The notes under the pieces are model-generated. The model did not search any database, had not been told where the DNA came from, and worked only from the letters and a program-made list of their open reading frames with translations. 64,000 bases of DNA from Legionella cardiaca (lineage in GTDB: Bacteria; Pseudomonadota; Gammaproteobacteria; Legionellales; Legionellaceae), in assembly GCF_029026145.1 (NCBI RefSeq), contig NZ_CP119078.1:2231036-2295035 (forward strand), in the 5' to 3' direction. The position numbers and the translations under genes are program-made. Positions within the stretch are counted from its first letter, which is position 1. Each line of letters begins with the position of its first letter. Shown one piece after another: positions 18,002-28,260 of this stretch.

Positions 18002-19360
18002 TCCTAGTTGTCGTATCCCCACTCCAGCCTGAAGTCTTGCTTCGATATCTTCCAATGATTGATTTTTAGTTTCTGGACAAAAAATTATACTTATAATCCA
18101 CGCCAGCATACAAACAAAAGCAAAACCGAGGAATAATCGACTAATACCTATAGTTTCTACCACTAAGGGATAGGCAAAGGTTACCAGCGCGTTTACTCCC
18201 CAGGCAGTTGCTGAAGCAATAGCCATTCCTGACGTTCTTAATTGTGTTGGAAAAAGTTCTGACATAAGAACATAAGGAATAGGTCCCATGCTTAAAGCAA
18301 AAGAAGCCACAAATACTAAAAGCATAAAAGCCAAGAGCCATTTTATTGCAGGATAAATAACCACATAATGCTGTAATAAACTAAATCCAACTAGACTTAA
18401 ACTCATCAATAATAATCCATAAACAAGAATTGGCCTGCGTCCCACATGATCCAGTAACCACATTGATAATAAAGTCGCAACAATATTAATAATCCCCAGC
18501 AAAATGGCAATTTGTAAGCTGCCCTGCAAACTTCTAAATCCACTTTGCTGAAAAATGGCTGGAGCGTAATACAAAATGGCATCAATACCACTTAAATTTT
18601 GAAAAAAAAATAGACCTGATGCGAATAAGACAACTGGCAAAATTAAGGGGTTTATCAGTGCTTTCATTGAGGTCGGTATTTCCGGATTAACCGTTGTCGA
18701 TTCAGCGATTCCCCAAGCTATCCCATGCAGCTCCCTAAATACTGTTTTTGCTTCTTCTACGCGATTTTTTAATAATAGCCAACGTGGACTTTCCGGTTGC
18801 AGGTAAATAATAATCAATAAAGCAAATGCGGGAAAAACTCCAATAGCGAACATGGAAGGCCAATTACTTGTCGCTGCAAAATAATAATTACTTAAATAAG
18901 CCAACAAAATACCAATAGTAATCGCCAACTGTACACTGCCAACTAAAAAACCACGCAAATCTTGAGGGGAAGTTTCAGCAACATACATGGGGCCTACAAC
19001 AGTCGCCATACCAATAGCCAACCCGGTTAAGAGTCGCGCATAAAACAATGGCCAGAAAGTATCTACCCAAGCACTCCATAGACAGCCAACAATAAAAATT
19101 ATCGCTACTAACAGGAATGTTTTTTTATGTCCTGAAACATTAATAATGGGTCCACATAGTAGTGAACCAATAAAGCCTCCAATTAAAACTATGGCAACCA
19201 ATAAGCCTTGATGCCATGCATCCAGACTTAGTTGCGCCTGGATAAGAGGTAGCGCACCAGCAATAACTGCTGTTCCATAACCAACCAAAATTCCTGAAAC
19301 AACAGCGATTGCAAATATTCCTAATAAGTACCAATTTGCCCTCTTTATGTTTCTTCTCAT
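17996..19360 (-). CDS. Sugar-porter family MFS transporter
   Basis: A 454-residue, 12-helix proton-coupled sugar transporter. Signature motifs of the sugar-porter family are visible: PESPRWLLL after helix 6, QNLSGIDAILYYAP in helix 7, DHVGRRPIL between helices 8 and 9, and PETKNQSLEDIEA at the end. It overlaps the aminotransferase gene by 4 bp, so it is the last gene of a four-gene transcript. The substrate could be a hexose, pentose or inositol; direction could be import of the substrate or export of the product of the cluster. Confidence 0.85.
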   Translation of the reverse strand: MRRNIKRANWYLLGIFAIAVVSGILVGYGTAVIAGALPLIQAQLSLDAWHQGLLVAIVLIGGFIGSLLCGPIINVSGHKKTFLLVAIIFIVGCLWSAWVDTFWPLFYARLLTGLAIGMATVVGPMYVAETSPQDLRGFLVGSVQLAITIGILLAYLSNYYFAATSNWPSMFAIGVFPAFALLIIIYLQPESPRWLLLKNRVEEAKTVFRELHGIAWGIAESTTVNPEIPTSMKALINPLILPVVLFASGLFFFQNLSGIDAILYYAPAIFQQSGFRSLQGSLQIAILLGIINIVATLLSMWLLDHVGRRPILVYGLLLMSLSLVGFSLLQHYVVIYPAIKWLLAFMLLVFVASFALSMGPIPYVLMSELFPTQLRTSGMAIASATAWGVNALVTFAYPLVVETIGISRLFLGFAFVCMLAWIISIIFCPETKNQSLEDIEARLQAGVGIRQLGG

Positions 19361-20634
19361 GCCAGAACCTGTTTAGCAGCAATCTTAAATGCCTTTATAA
19401 TTTCTTCACAATCTTCATCCGATAAATTAGAAGCAATAGTCAGCAAAGCTGCTCGCTCGTGCATGTCATCACACATGGGTAAAGTGCCTCGTTGATAACT
19501 AACTTCCCGAGAAAAATCATTTTTTGGATGAGTCCAGGGAAAACCATCCTCACTTAGAGCACGCTTATGAACCAGACTGGCATTATTAAAATACCAATGT
19601 AATCCCCATTCCCGCATGGTAATACAAGCTAAACTTCCAGGCTGACCTTTAATGCCAAGATGTCGCAATTTTTCGGTAAAATCGTGACATAAAGACTGGG
19701 TTGGATAGACCGTAATAAGAAATGGGCCTGAGTCGCCTGCTGGTGAAGGAATTTCACGAAAAGATAGCCCTTCAATATTATTGAGAGCATCACGTATTCG
19801 CCATTTTGATGTACGCATTGATTTCGTAATTGCACTAAGTTTACTTAGTTGGGCTAAGGCGAATGCAGCAGTCAGTTCAGACATTCGCGCACCTATACCC
19901 CACAGTTGAAATGCTTCATGTTGGGTATCAAGACGTCCTGCATCATTTCGAGGGTATCCTAAATCGTGAATAGCAAAACAGCGCTGATAAAGATTTTGAT
20001 CTTTACAGACAATCATCCCACCTTCACCACTGGTCATATTTTTGTTGAGCTGAAAACTGAAAATAGCGGCATCGCCAAAACTACCAAGGGGTTTCCCATG
20101 ATAGAATGCGCCGGCTGCCTGAGCACAATCCTCCAGTAAATAAAGGTGATGTTTGGTTGCAAGTTCGACAATTTTATCGATATAACCGGATGCTCCACTC
20201 ATGTGGACGCATAAAATAGCTTTTGAGCGAGAACTTATTTTCTGTTCCAAGTCTTTAGGGTCCATACAGAACGTTGCATCAATATCTACGAGAATTGGAA
20301 TCGCACCAAGTCTCACGATTGCTGAAAGGCAACTGACCCACATATAGCCAGGGACTAATACCTCATCACCGGGCCCTACTCCAAATGCAGCCAAAACAAT
20401 ATGTAAAGCAGCCGTTCCAGAATTAACCCCTAAAGCAAAATTAACCCCTATTTGCTTGCAAAATGATGCCTCTAATCGTTCCACCATATGTTGCAAATCA
20501 GGGCCGTAATAACGAAAAGGACTATGGGCGGCAATGACTTCATTCACCAAACGATGTTCTTCTTCGTTAATCCAGTGGGCGCCAGGAAACTCCCAGGGCA
20601 AAGGTATTGTTCTCACTGGTTTTTCTTCGCTCAT
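19357..20634 (-). CDS. DegT/DnrJ/EryC1/StrS-type aminotransferase
   Basis: A 425-residue PLP enzyme of the sugar aminotransferase group. PLP contacts are visible: NSGTAALH (residues 71-78), EDCAQAAGA with Asp169, and the lysine in FQLNKNMTSGEGG (Lys198). The sequence around GYMWVSCLSAIVRLGAIPILVDID and LEDCAQA is closer to aminocyclitol-type members (scyllo-inosose aminotransferases) than to lipid-A or perosamine enzymes; this is by eye. The ATG at 20634 has AAGGAG 7 bases upstream and follows the oxidoreductase stop by 1 bp. It probably aminates the keto product of that oxidoreductase. Confidence 0.85.
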   Translation of the reverse strand: MSEEKPVRTIPLPWEFPGAHWINEEEHRLVNEVIAAHSPFRYYGPDLQHMVERLEASFCKQIGVNFALGVNSGTAALHIVLAAFGVGPGDEVLVPGYMWVSCLSAIVRLGAIPILVDIDATFCMDPKDLEQKISSRSKAILCVHMSGASGYIDKIVELATKHHLYLLEDCAQAAGAFYHGKPLGSFGDAAIFSFQLNKNMTSGEGGMIVCKDQNLYQRCFAIHDLGYPRNDAGRLDTQHEAFQLWGIGARMSELTAAFALAQLSKLSAITKSMRTSKWRIRDALNNIEGLSFREIPSPAGDSGPFLITVYPTQSLCHDFTEKLRHLGIKGQPGSLACITMREWGLHWYFNNASLVHKRALSEDGFPWTHPKNDFSREVSYQRGTLPMCDDMHERAALLTIASNLSDEDCEEIIKAFKIAAKQVLA

Positions 20635-20635
20635 T

Positions 20636-22258
20636 TCAATCTCCTTTTGTCCCAAGCTCACGAATTAGATGACTTGCCAATCGGTCAGCTAAAGCCATAA
20701 TAGTTAGTGTCAAATGTTTATCGGGCAAATGAGGGATTACTCCCCCATCGCAAAGATATAAATTATTATGTTCAAAGGTTTTGAGGTTTGCATCAACAAT
20801 AGCAAGATTCTCGTTTAATCCCATTCGACAAGTACCAGCATAATGAATTCCAGTGCCGTCATTACTAAAATCTTCAACGATATGAGTTGCTGAAGCTCGC
20901 CGTAATACTTTACGTCCAAATTCCGCCATTTTTTTCATGCGGGCTATTGTCGTTGCTGAACTGCTATAATGTATATCGACTTGTGGTACACCATAACAAT
21001 CAACTTCTTTTGAAGGGGTGACACAGTTAGAGGCCATTAAGTCCCCCTCACAGAATAATCCCAATGTTACAAAAGAGTGAAACATCATCTTAACGATAAA
21101 AGGACGCAACGTTCTAGGTACCCATCGTATATCAGAGAGATAATAAGGCACGTCAGGGGGTGCCGATATTGAGTGCCCAATAAAACGAAATGATTCTTGC
21201 TTTTTGATAGACGCCTGACCTGTTAAAATTAGCAAATCACCATAACCAATGTCAGCCGGACGTTTGCTAAACCATAACTTGTATAGGGAAGTTGCCTGAA
21301 CTACTTTGGGGTTATCTTGAAGATATTGCCCTAGAGTGCCGCTTTGATTAGCTAAACCTTGCTGATAGCTGGTGTCATGGGAGTTAAATAAAATACGAGG
21401 GGTTTCAATCGCACCAGCACTCAGTATAAATAGGCGTGCATGAAGTTTTTTTCTTTCCTTCGATTTAAGGCAAAGATACTCAAGAGAATTAATCTCATTA
21501 TTTTGCTCATTGCGAATTAAGCGTACTACTTTGGCATTTAGAATCAACGTGTAGTTAGGCAAATTTTGAATTTCTGGTAACAATCTGGCGGAAAACTTAT
21601 AGACAGCACCAGTGGGGCAACCAAATGTACAAATTCCCGTGCTTATACAATGGTTTGACTTCTCAACCCTTGTTTCAATAGCTTTACGATTGGGTATAGC
21701 ATGGCAACCCGGCCAATTCAGACGCTTAACGGCATTAACTATCAAATGATCTGCAGGGCGAAGTGGTTTATGCGGAATATATTCGCCATCAGGTAATTCC
21801 GGAATACCCTCTTGGCTCCCACAAACCTTGATACGCTTTTCCACAGCTGAGTAATGGGGAGCCAGGTCATTATAGCTAATAGGCCAAGGGGATAAGTCCT
21901 CTTCACTAAAACGAACTGACACGGCATTCCATAAATTCTGTAATCCACTGAGTGCATAAATCTGAAATTGACGAAATACCGCTTCTGATTGTTTACTGCT
22001 TGAACGACTGCGATAATCAGCAAACAAATCATGAATGAATAAGGCATCCGCAACTTGAGGTGGAAAAGTGGTTTTAGGTTTTATGCCATACCATTTTTTG
22101 ATTCCTGGTGGATTTTTGTCCGTAAAATAATCCACTGCAAGCGCATCACCTTGTTCAACAGAGACCACCTCTAGACCCGCCATAGCCAGACGATGAGCGA
22201 GAATACCACCTGCAGCACCTGTACCAACAATACAGCAATCATAAATTTTATCCGTCAC
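20636..22258 (-). CDS. GMC-family FAD oxidoreductase
   Basis: A 540-residue FAD enzyme. The dinucleotide loop is CCIVGTGAAGGILAHRLA at the N-terminus. CISTGICTFGCPTGAVYK near residue 205 is the Cys-containing FAD-loop segment seen in gluconate- and glucoside-dehydrogenase relatives. The C-terminal active site has HYAGTCRMG (His472) and KHLTLTIMALADRLA (His515). Members oxidise sugar, polyol or alcohol hydroxyls. There is no Tat or Sec signal, so it appears cytosolic. It overlaps the upstream small gene by 4 bp and precedes the aminotransferase. Confidence 0.85.
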   Translation of the reverse strand: MTDKIYDCCIVGTGAAGGILAHRLAMAGLEVVSVEQGDALAVDYFTDKNPPGIKKWYGIKPKTTFPPQVADALFIHDLFADYRSRSSSKQSEAVFRQFQIYALSGLQNLWNAVSVRFSEEDLSPWPISYNDLAPHYSAVEKRIKVCGSQEGIPELPDGEYIPHKPLRPADHLIVNAVKRLNWPGCHAIPNRKAIETRVEKSNHCISTGICTFGCPTGAVYKFSARLLPEIQNLPNYTLILNAKVVRLIRNEQNNEINSLEYLCLKSKERKKLHARLFILSAGAIETPRILFNSHDTSYQQGLANQSGTLGQYLQDNPKVVQATSLYKLWFSKRPADIGYGDLLILTGQASIKKQESFRFIGHSISAPPDVPYYLSDIRWVPRTLRPFIVKMMFHSFVTLGLFCEGDLMASNCVTPSKEVDCYGVPQVDIHYSSSATTIARMKKMAEFGRKVLRRASATHIVEDFSNDGTGIHYAGTCRMGLNENLAIVDANLKTFEHNNLYLCDGGVIPHLPDKHLTLTIMALADRLASHLIRELGTKGD

Positions 22259-22536
22259 CCTGCATCCTTTAAAAATTGTGGTGAAGTAAAATAAAGATAA
22301 TCAAAAAAACTATTAATAACCTTCTTTTCATTTTTATTCAGTTGAGACCAATGCAATTGATGAGTCGTTACGAAATCGGTTTTTTCAGCAAGATTAGCCA
22401 ATGTTTGCTGTAGTTGGTAATTTTCAGCAATGAAACAAGCAAGTTCGGGAATTAAAGTCATCACGCGACGACCGTAGTAATGCTTCGGCGCCAGTAGTGC
22501 CAACATATCCACCATCAGTTTTCCAGTAACTAACAT
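22255..22536 (-). CDS. Small protein encoded with the GMC oxidoreductase
   Basis: About 93 residues if translated from the ATG at 22536; a TTG at 22611 would give 118 but lacks a ribosome site and leaves only 35 bp to the divergent gene. The sequence is helical with no export signal and no motif I recognise. GMC dehydrogenases of the gluconate/glucoside type often have a small partner subunit, and a 4-bp overlap with the oxidoreductase gene fits that, but the sequence similarity to the known small-subunit family is not obvious. Function is unknown. Confidence 0.6.
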   Translation of the reverse strand: MLVTGKLMVDMLALLAPKHYYGRRVMTLIPELACFIAENYQLQQTLANLAEKTDFVTTHQLHWSQLNKNEKKVINSFFDYLYFTSPQFLKDAG

Positions 22537-22590
22537 TATGGTTTCACTTGCAATTACACTTGATTGTAAGTTAAGTATAGGAGGAGATTT

Positions 22591-22605
22591 ACCAATTTTA
22601 TTGGT
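22591..22605. promoter_or_regulatory. Dyad in divergent promoter region (candidate operator)
   Basis: ACCAAT-TTT-ATTGGT is an exact inverted repeat between the oxidoreductase cluster and the divergent sugar porter. Its position, 42 bp from the porter start, suits an operator controlling both directions. No regulator gene is next to it. Confidence 0.4.
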
Positions 22606-22646
22606 GGACAAAAATTTTTTAATTAATTACATTAAGGACGTCCAAT

Positions 22647-24017
22647 ATGGCTTGGCTGGTTGCAATTATTGGTTCTGTGGCAGGTTTTTTATTTGGCTAC
22701 GATGAAGGGATTATTGCGGGTTCTCTTGAGCTGATTAAACAATACTTTCAAATGTCCCATACATCAATTGGAATGATGACCTCTGCTCTTCCCTTTGGTG
22801 CCCTATTTGGCTCAATGCTTATTGGTTCATTACTTGCGTCTCGCGTAGTTAAACATTTAGGTCGAAGACGGTGTCTGTCCTTTGCAGGGTTTCTTTTTTT
22901 TATAGGGGCCCTGGGTGCTACTTTTGCTGATTTTGAATGGGTCTTGATTGTCGCCCGTTTCATCTTGGGAATTGCTATAGGTGTTGCTGCAGTAACCACA
23001 CCCTTGTATTTAGCTGAAACGGCACCTGCTCATCTTCGTGGAGCAATGGTTGCCATTTACCAGCTGGCAATTACCATTGGAATTGTTTGTGCTTACACGG
23101 TTAACTTTCTTCTAATTGATCGCGGCTCCTGGAGAGAGATGTTTGCCTCTAGTATGATACCAGCGCTAATTCTTGTTATTGGTGTCATGTTTTTGCCTGA
23201 ATCCCCACGCTGGCTTTTAAGTGAGGGTAAACGAAAAGAAGCCACCGATGCTCTCAAAAAACTACGTAAAGGAGAGCAGGTTGAGCAAGAATTAACGGAA
23301 ATTGAAACCACTTTATCTCACGAACCCAAACAAAGTAGCTGGCGTTTACTGTTAAAAAAACCCTTGCTCCCTGTATTAATCCTCGGGGTTATGCTGTTTT
23401 GCCTGCAACAATTAAGTGGTATTAATGTCATTATTTACTACGCGCCAGAAATTTTTAAAAATTTAGGCTTCTCCAGTGCTTCAGGACAAATTCTCGCGAC
23501 CATGGGCATTGGTCTGGTAAATATGCTTATCACGATTCTGGCCGTCATGTACGTGGACAAGGTTGGACGACGAAAATTACTGCTATTTGGTTTTGCCGGT
23601 ACTTGTTTAAGTTTGGCAATTATAGGAATCTTCTCTTACCATAAGGTAGCCTGGTTAGCCTATTTATCAGTTAGCTGTCTGACTCTTTATATTATCTCTT
23701 TTGCAATTAGTCTTGGACCTATTCCTTACATTGCTATGGCTGAGATTTTCCCTTTGCATGTTCGTGGTGCCGGAATGGGATTATCATCAGTTAGTAATTG
23801 GGGCTTTAATGGTATTGTGGTCTTTAGTTTCCCCATTTTGTTTCATCTACTGGGAATAGAATATACTTTTCTGATGTATGCATTTATTTGCTTATTGGGG
23901 TTTATTTATACTTATGTATACATGCCAGAAACTAAAAATCTAAGTCTTGAGTTTATTGAAGAATATATCATGAGCGGCAAACCTATGCGCTTGCTAGGAA
24001 GGAAGCAAAACGATTAA
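22647..24017 (+). CDS. Sugar-porter family MFS transporter (second)
   Basis: A 456-residue, 12-helix transporter of the same family as the gene ending at 17996. Motifs: GYDEGIIAGSLELI in helix 1, VVKHLGRRRCL, PESPRWLLSEG, QQLSGINVIIYYAPEIF, DKVGRRKLLLFG and PETKNLSLEFIEEY. It is divergent from the oxidoreductase/aminotransferase transcript and shares its upstream region, so it may import the substrate that the cluster converts. AAGGA lies 9 bases before the ATG. Confidence 0.85.
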   Translation: MAWLVAIIGSVAGFLFGYDEGIIAGSLELIKQYFQMSHTSIGMMTSALPFGALFGSMLIGSLLASRVVKHLGRRRCLSFAGFLFFIGALGATFADFEWVLIVARFILGIAIGVAAVTTPLYLAETAPAHLRGAMVAIYQLAITIGIVCAYTVNFLLIDRGSWREMFASSMIPALILVIGVMFLPESPRWLLSEGKRKEATDALKKLRKGEQVEQELTEIETTLSHEPKQSSWRLLLKKPLLPVLILGVMLFCLQQLSGINVIIYYAPEIFKNLGFSSASGQILATMGIGLVNMLITILAVMYVDKVGRRKLLLFGFAGTCLSLAIIGIFSYHKVAWLAYLSVSCLTLYIISFAISLGPIPYIAMAEIFPLHVRGAGMGLSSVSNWGFNGIVVFSFPILFHLLGIEYTFLMYAFICLLGFIYTYVYMPETKNLSLEFIEEYIMSGKPMRLLGRKQND

Positions 24018-24027
24018 TTTATTGAAA

Positions 24028-24055
24028 CCTAGGCACAATTGATTTGGTGCCTAGG
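24028..24055. terminator. Hairpin between sugar porter and greA
   Basis: Exact 9-bp arms CCTAGGCAC (24028-24036) and GTGCCTAGG (24047-24055) between two convergent genes; T-richness is modest on both sides. Confidence 0.5.
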
Positions 24056-24077
24056 AAGTGTATCTGATTTTAATAGG

Positions 24078-24554
24078 TTATTCGTAATCGACCCCAACAA
24101 TTTCGTATTCAACTGGCCCACCCGGTGTTTGCACAACAACCGTATCATCAACCAATTTTCCAATTAACGCTCGACCGATAGGGGAACTGTAAGAAATTTT
24201 ATTAACTTTAATATCTGCTTCGTCCTCGCCCACGATTTGATAACTAATTTGAGCATCAGTTTCTAAATGGCAGATGTGAACGGTTGAACCAAAAACAACC
24301 TTTCCATTGTTTGGTAATTTGCTAATATCAACGATTTGCGCATTGGAAAGCTTCGCCTCTAATTCCTTGATCCGTCCTTCATTGAAACTTTGTTGTTCAC
24401 GCGCAGCATGATATTCAGCATTCTCTTTTAAATCACCATGTGCACGGGCAGTTGCTATTGCCTCAATGATTCGCGGTCGCTCTACTACTTTTAAACGATG
24501 CAACTCATTTTTCAGCGCCTCTGCGCCTTGGATTGTCATTGGATGCTTTTGCAT
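24078..24554 (-). CDS. greA: Transcription elongation factor GreA
   Basis: A 158-residue GreA with an N-terminal coiled coil (residues 12-75) carrying the tip acidic pair in [19 protein letters not shown]. The C-terminal FKBP-like domain contains [10 protein letters not shown] and a [15 protein letters not shown] ending. It rescues backtracked RNA polymerase by stimulating RNA cleavage. The ATG at 24554 gives MQKHPMT, matching the E. coli start, with AGAGG 5 bases upstream. It follows carB by 8 bp, a common gammaproteobacterial order. Confidence 0.96.
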   Translation of the reverse strand: MQKHPMTIQGAEALKNELHRLKVVERPRIIEAIATARAHGDLKENAEYHAAREQQSFNEGRIKELEAKLSNAQIVDISKLPNNGKVVFGSTVHICHLETDAQISYQIVGEDEADIKVNKISYSSPIGRALIGKLVDDTVVVQTPGGPVEYEIVGVDYE

Positions 24555-24562
24555 ATCCACCT

Positions 24563-27500
24563 CTAGTGTAAATCTTGTAATCGAGTCACTGTTTCTCGAT
24601 CCTCATATTTCATAGCCAAACACGCAGCCTCTGCTCCAGATAAGGTGGTAGTATAACTAACCTTATGCTGTAATGCATTGCGTCTGATAGCAAACGAGTC
24701 AGCTATTGCTTGTTTGCCTTCTGTGGTATTTACAATGAAATCAATTTCATTATTTTTAATAAAATCTACCACATGAGGCCTTCCCTCAGCCACTTTAAAT
24801 ACTCGTCGGCAATCAATACCTGCTGCTTGTAACACCAGTGCTGTGCCTCGAGTTGCGATAATCTCAAATCCTAATTGAATTAAGCGCTTCACGATTTCGC
24901 CCACACGTGCTTTATCAGCATCACGCACGGATACAAAAGCTCGTCGTCGTTTTACGATGTTACAACTCGCACCTAATTGTGCTTTAGCATAAGCTTGTCC
25001 GAAGCGTCTAGCAATACCCATAACTTCACCGGTTGACTTCATTTCAGGGCCTAAAATGGAATCAACCCCGGAAAATTTAATAAAAGGAAATACTGGCAGC
25101 TTGATTGAGTAAAATGCCGGCATTGGATAATGCATGCTTAAACCCTGTTGTTTCAAACTTTGGCCAACCTTGCAGCGCGCGGCAATTTTTGCAAGTGGCA
25201 GCCCTGTCGCTTTAGAAACAAAAGGAACAGTACGCGAAGCTCTCGGGTTAACCTCAAGAACATAGATATCATCAGCCTGTATTGCAAACTGGGCATTAAT
25301 CAAACCAACTACTCCCAATTTTAATGCCATTTGGCGAATTTGTTCCATTAAGTCCTGTTGCACAACAACGCTCAGGCTAAATGGTGGCAAAGTACAGGCG
25401 GAATCACCGGAGTGAACTCCCGCTTGCTCAATATGCTCCATGATGCCGCCTATTAAAACATCTTCCCCATCACAGACTGCATCAATATCAACTTCAATTG
25501 CATCGTTTAAAAATTTATCCAGTAAAACAGGTGAATCATTAGAAACTGCCACTGCATAGGACAAGTAATGGCGCAAATCTTCTTCCTGGTAAACAACTTC
25601 CATTGCCCTGCCGCCAAGAACATAGGAAGGTCTTACAACCAGAGGATATCCAATACGTTTTGCCAACTCGATAGCTTCAGCTTCGCTGCGTACCGTACCA
25701 TTTGCTGGCTGATGTAAGTTAAGTTCTGTCACCAGTTTTTGAAAACGCTCTCTATCTTCGGCTTGATCAATAGCATCAGGAGAAGTGCCAATGATCTTGA
25801 CACCATTTGCTTCAAGTTCACGAGCTAATTTTAGTGGTGTTTGACCGCCGTAATGAACAATTACCCCCTCAGGCTTCTCAACAGCAACAATAGATAACAC
25901 ATCTTCAAGTGTTACAGGTTCGAAGTATAAGCGATCAGACGTATCAAAATCGGTAGAAACAGTCTCGGGATTGCAATTCACCATAATGGTTTGATAGCCA
26001 GATTCTCTTAGGGCCATAGCAGCATGTACACAACAATAATCAAATTCAATTCCCTGACCAATGCGATTAGGTCCACCACCTAAGATCATGACTTTTTTCT
26101 TATCTGTCTTAGGATTCGCTTCGCAAGTGGTCTCATAGCAAGAATACAGATAGGCTGTATCGCTCGGGAATTCACCCGCACAAGAGTCAATGCGCTTATA
26201 AACCGGCGTAACCCCTAACTCCAAACGGTGTGCTCTAACTTGTTCTTCACTGCAATAAACCAGATGAGCAATATAAGCGTCAGAGAATCCGCGACGTTTA
26301 AATTGTCGCATTGTTAACTTATCAATCTCATGAATTGATTGCCCTTGAATGGTATTTTCTAACAAAATTAATTCTTGAATTTGCATTAAGAACCAAGGGT
26401 CTATTTTACTTTCCTGATGGATTTCCTCGAGTGATAAATCGTGTCGAAATGCATCGGCAATGTACCATAACCTATCAGGTGTTGGCTCACGCAAATGTCC
26501 ACGCAGGCGTGCCATATCTCCATTTCTCTTAAACAAAGGTTCTAATCCTGAACGACCAATTTCCAGGCCGCGAATTGCTTTTTGCAAGGACTCCTGGAAA
26601 TTAGCACCAATGGCCATGACTTCTCCCACGGACTTCATTTGTGTCGTTAGCGTTTTTGATGTTTGCGGGAACTTATCAAAATTGAAGCGAGGGATTTTGG
26701 TCACTACGTAATCGATGCTCGGCTCAAATGACGCGGGTGTCTTACCACCAGTTATTTCATTATCAAGCTCATCAAGGGTATAACCCACTGCCAGTTTTGC
26801 AGCAATTTTAGCGATAGGAAAACCTGTTGCTTTGGACGCTAAAGCAGAGCTACGCGATACACGCGGATTCATTTCTACGACCAGCATACGCCCATCTTCA
26901 GGATTCACAGCAAACTGGACATTGGAGCCTCCAGTATCAACGCCAACCGCTCTTAAAACTTTAATAGCCGCATCCCGCATGCGTTGGAATTCTTTATCGG
27001 TTAATGTCTGGGCCGGTGCCACCGTAATCGAATCGCCAGTATGCACGCCCATAGGGTCGAAATTTTCAATAGTACAAACAATAATACAATTATCATTTTT
27101 ATCACGCACCACTTCCATTTCATACTCTTTCCACCCAAGCACTGACTCATCAATTAATAACTCATGCGTAGGGGATAATTCCAAACCACGTGAACATATT
27201 TCTTCAAATTCTTCGCGGTTATAAGCAATACCGCCGCCGCTTCCTCCCATCGTAAATGAAGGACGAATAATTGCAGGGAAGCCTAATTGTGCTTGCACCT
27301 GAAAGGCCTCTTCAAGGCTATGAGCAATCGCCGAGCGAGGCATTTCCAAACCAATTTTTTTCATCAATTGTCGAAATTTTTCGCGATCTTCAGCTTTATC
27401 AATCGCTTCACGCGTAGCGCCGATCATTTCAACTGAAAATTTAGCCAGTACTCCTTCGCGTACCAAATCTAAAGCGCAGTTCAGTGCTGTTTGTCCACCC

Positions 27501-27769
27501 ATCGTTGGTAAGAGAGCATCAGGACGCTCTTTCTCAATAATACGTGCTACTTCTTGCCACTGAATAGGTTCGATATAAGTGGCATCAGCAAGCTCAGGAT
27601 CAGTCATAATGGTTGCCGGGTTAGAATTAACCAGGATTACACGATAGCCCTCTTCTTTCAGAGCACGAACTGCCTGGGTTCCTGAGTAGTCAAATTCACA
27701 AGCCTGACCAATGACAATGGGACCTGCACCAAGAATAAGAATGGATTGAATATCAGTTCGTTTAGGCAT
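24563..27769 (-). CDS. carB: Carbamoyl-phosphate synthase large subunit
   Basis: A full-length 1068-residue CarB with two homologous ATP-grasp halves. The first begins [21 protein letters not shown] and the second [21 protein letters not shown] near residue 555. A C-terminal allosteric domain starts near residue 935. It makes carbamoyl phosphate for arginine and pyrimidines from glutamine-derived ammonia. Its partner carA, normally directly upstream, is not here: the next gene on this strand is a 50-codon peptide gene 150 bp away. A TATAAT at 27822-27827 on the minus strand may be its own -10. Confidence 0.97.
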   Translation of the reverse strand: MPKRTDIQSILILGAGPIVIGQACEFDYSGTQAVRALKEEGYRVILVNSNPATIMTDPELADATYIEPIQWQEVARIIEKERPDALLPTMGGQTALNCALDLVREGVLAKFSVEMIGATREAIDKAEDREKFRQLMKKIGLEMPRSAIAHSLEEAFQVQAQLGFPAIIRPSFTMGGSGGGIAYNREEFEEICSRGLELSPTHELLIDESVLGWKEYEMEVVRDKNDNCIIVCTIENFDPMGVHTGDSITVAPAQTLTDKEFQRMRDAAIKVLRAVGVDTGGSNVQFAVNPEDGRMLVVEMNPRVSRSSALASKATGFPIAKIAAKLAVGYTLDELDNEITGGKTPASFEPSIDYVVTKIPRFNFDKFPQTSKTLTTQMKSVGEVMAIGANFQESLQKAIRGLEIGRSGLEPLFKRNGDMARLRGHLREPTPDRLWYIADAFRHDLSLEEIHQESKIDPWFLMQIQELILLENTIQGQSIHEIDKLTMRQFKRRGFSDAYIAHLVYCSEEQVRAHRLELGVTPVYKRIDSCAGEFPSDTAYLYSCYETTCEANPKTDKKKVMILGGGPNRIGQGIEFDYCCVHAAMALRESGYQTIMVNCNPETVSTDFDTSDRLYFEPVTLEDVLSIVAVEKPEGVIVHYGGQTPLKLARELEANGVKIIGTSPDAIDQAEDRERFQKLVTELNLHQPANGTVRSEAEAIELAKRIGYPLVVRPSYVLGGRAMEVVYQEEDLRHYLSYAVAVSNDSPVLLDKFLNDAIEVDIDAVCDGEDVLIGGIMEHIEQAGVHSGDSACTLPPFSLSVVVQQDLMEQIRQMALKLGVVGLINAQFAIQADDIYVLEVNPRASRTVPFVSKATGLPLAKIAARCKVGQSLKQQGLSMHYPMPAFYSIKLPVFPFIKFSGVDSILGPEMKSTGEVMGIARRFGQAYAKAQLGASCNIVKRRRAFVSVRDADKARVGEIVKRLIQLGFEIIATRGTALVLQAAGIDCRRVFKVAEGRPHVVDFIKNNEIDFIVNTTEGKQAIADSFAIRRNALQHKVSYTTTLSGAEAACLAMKYEDRETVTRLQDLH

Positions 27770-27922
27770 ATTGACTACTAAAAAGATAAAAGTGGCCTAG
27801 TTTACCGATTTTTGCTTAAAGATTATACCCACTCAGATATTGGAGAATATTTTTTTCTGATCAAGCGGTGATTTTACTGTCTTCAAATTCACATAAAACA
27901 GTAATTTTATATGAAGCCCAGC

Positions 27923-28075
27923 TTATCTTCTTCGAGTTGGATTACCAGAAAGCCCTGGAAAGGGATTGCCAAATCTCCCTTGTGTAGACCCACTACCTCC
28001 AGAAATATTCTTCAGATTTTCTTCTTGTATTTTTTCTTTGTTTTGTTTTTTTGAGGATTTTTGAGACTTTTTCAT
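27923..28075 (-). CDS. 50-residue peptide with double-glycine leader motif (bacteriocin-like)
   Basis: Too short for usual ORF calls, but AGGA lies 7 bases before the ATG at 28075. The N-terminal 27 residues are Lys/Gln/Glu-rich and end in EENLKNISGG, which has Leu at -7, Ile at -4 and Gly-Gly at -2/-1, the core of the leader cleaved by peptidase-containing ABC transporters. The remaining 23 residues are rich in Gly, Ser, Asn, Pro and Arg with FGNPFPGLSGNP. There are no Cys, so it is not a lanthipeptide or disulfide-type bacteriocin. No C39-peptidase transporter is in the window. Coding status and function are inferences. Confidence 0.5.
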   Translation of the reverse strand: MKKSQKSSKKQNKEKIQEENLKNISGGSGSTQGRFGNPFPGLSGNPTRRR

Positions 28076-28151
28076 AATTTTTCCTATAACAAAGACTGTA
28101 CAATACTAAGAATAGCGCAAATTTTGAAATAGGTGTTTTTATTATAAACAT

Positions 28152-28180
28152 GATGACATTTTAAAAACTCAAATGTCATC
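28152..28180. promoter_or_regulatory. Inverted repeat between divergent small genes
   Basis: Exact 10-bp arms GATGACATTT (28152-28161) and AAATGTCATC (28171-28180) in the region shared by the GG-leader peptide gene and the 79-residue gene. An operator or a transcript hairpin are both possible. Confidence 0.4.
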
Positions 28181-28260
28181 CAATTCAATAAATATACTTG
28201 TTTTTAAATTTATAATAATATCGCGCTTATTGATTATGCTGCATAACCTAACAGAAATAT

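Noticed and set aside
20634-20661. Start of the aminotransferase at 20661
   Set aside because: The upstream in-frame codon lies inside the oxidoreductase gene, while the ATG at 20634 has an AAGGAG at the right distance.
26832-27224. 130-codon + strand frame inside carB
   Set aside because: It is antisense to conserved CarB coding sequence, with no ribosome site or motif.
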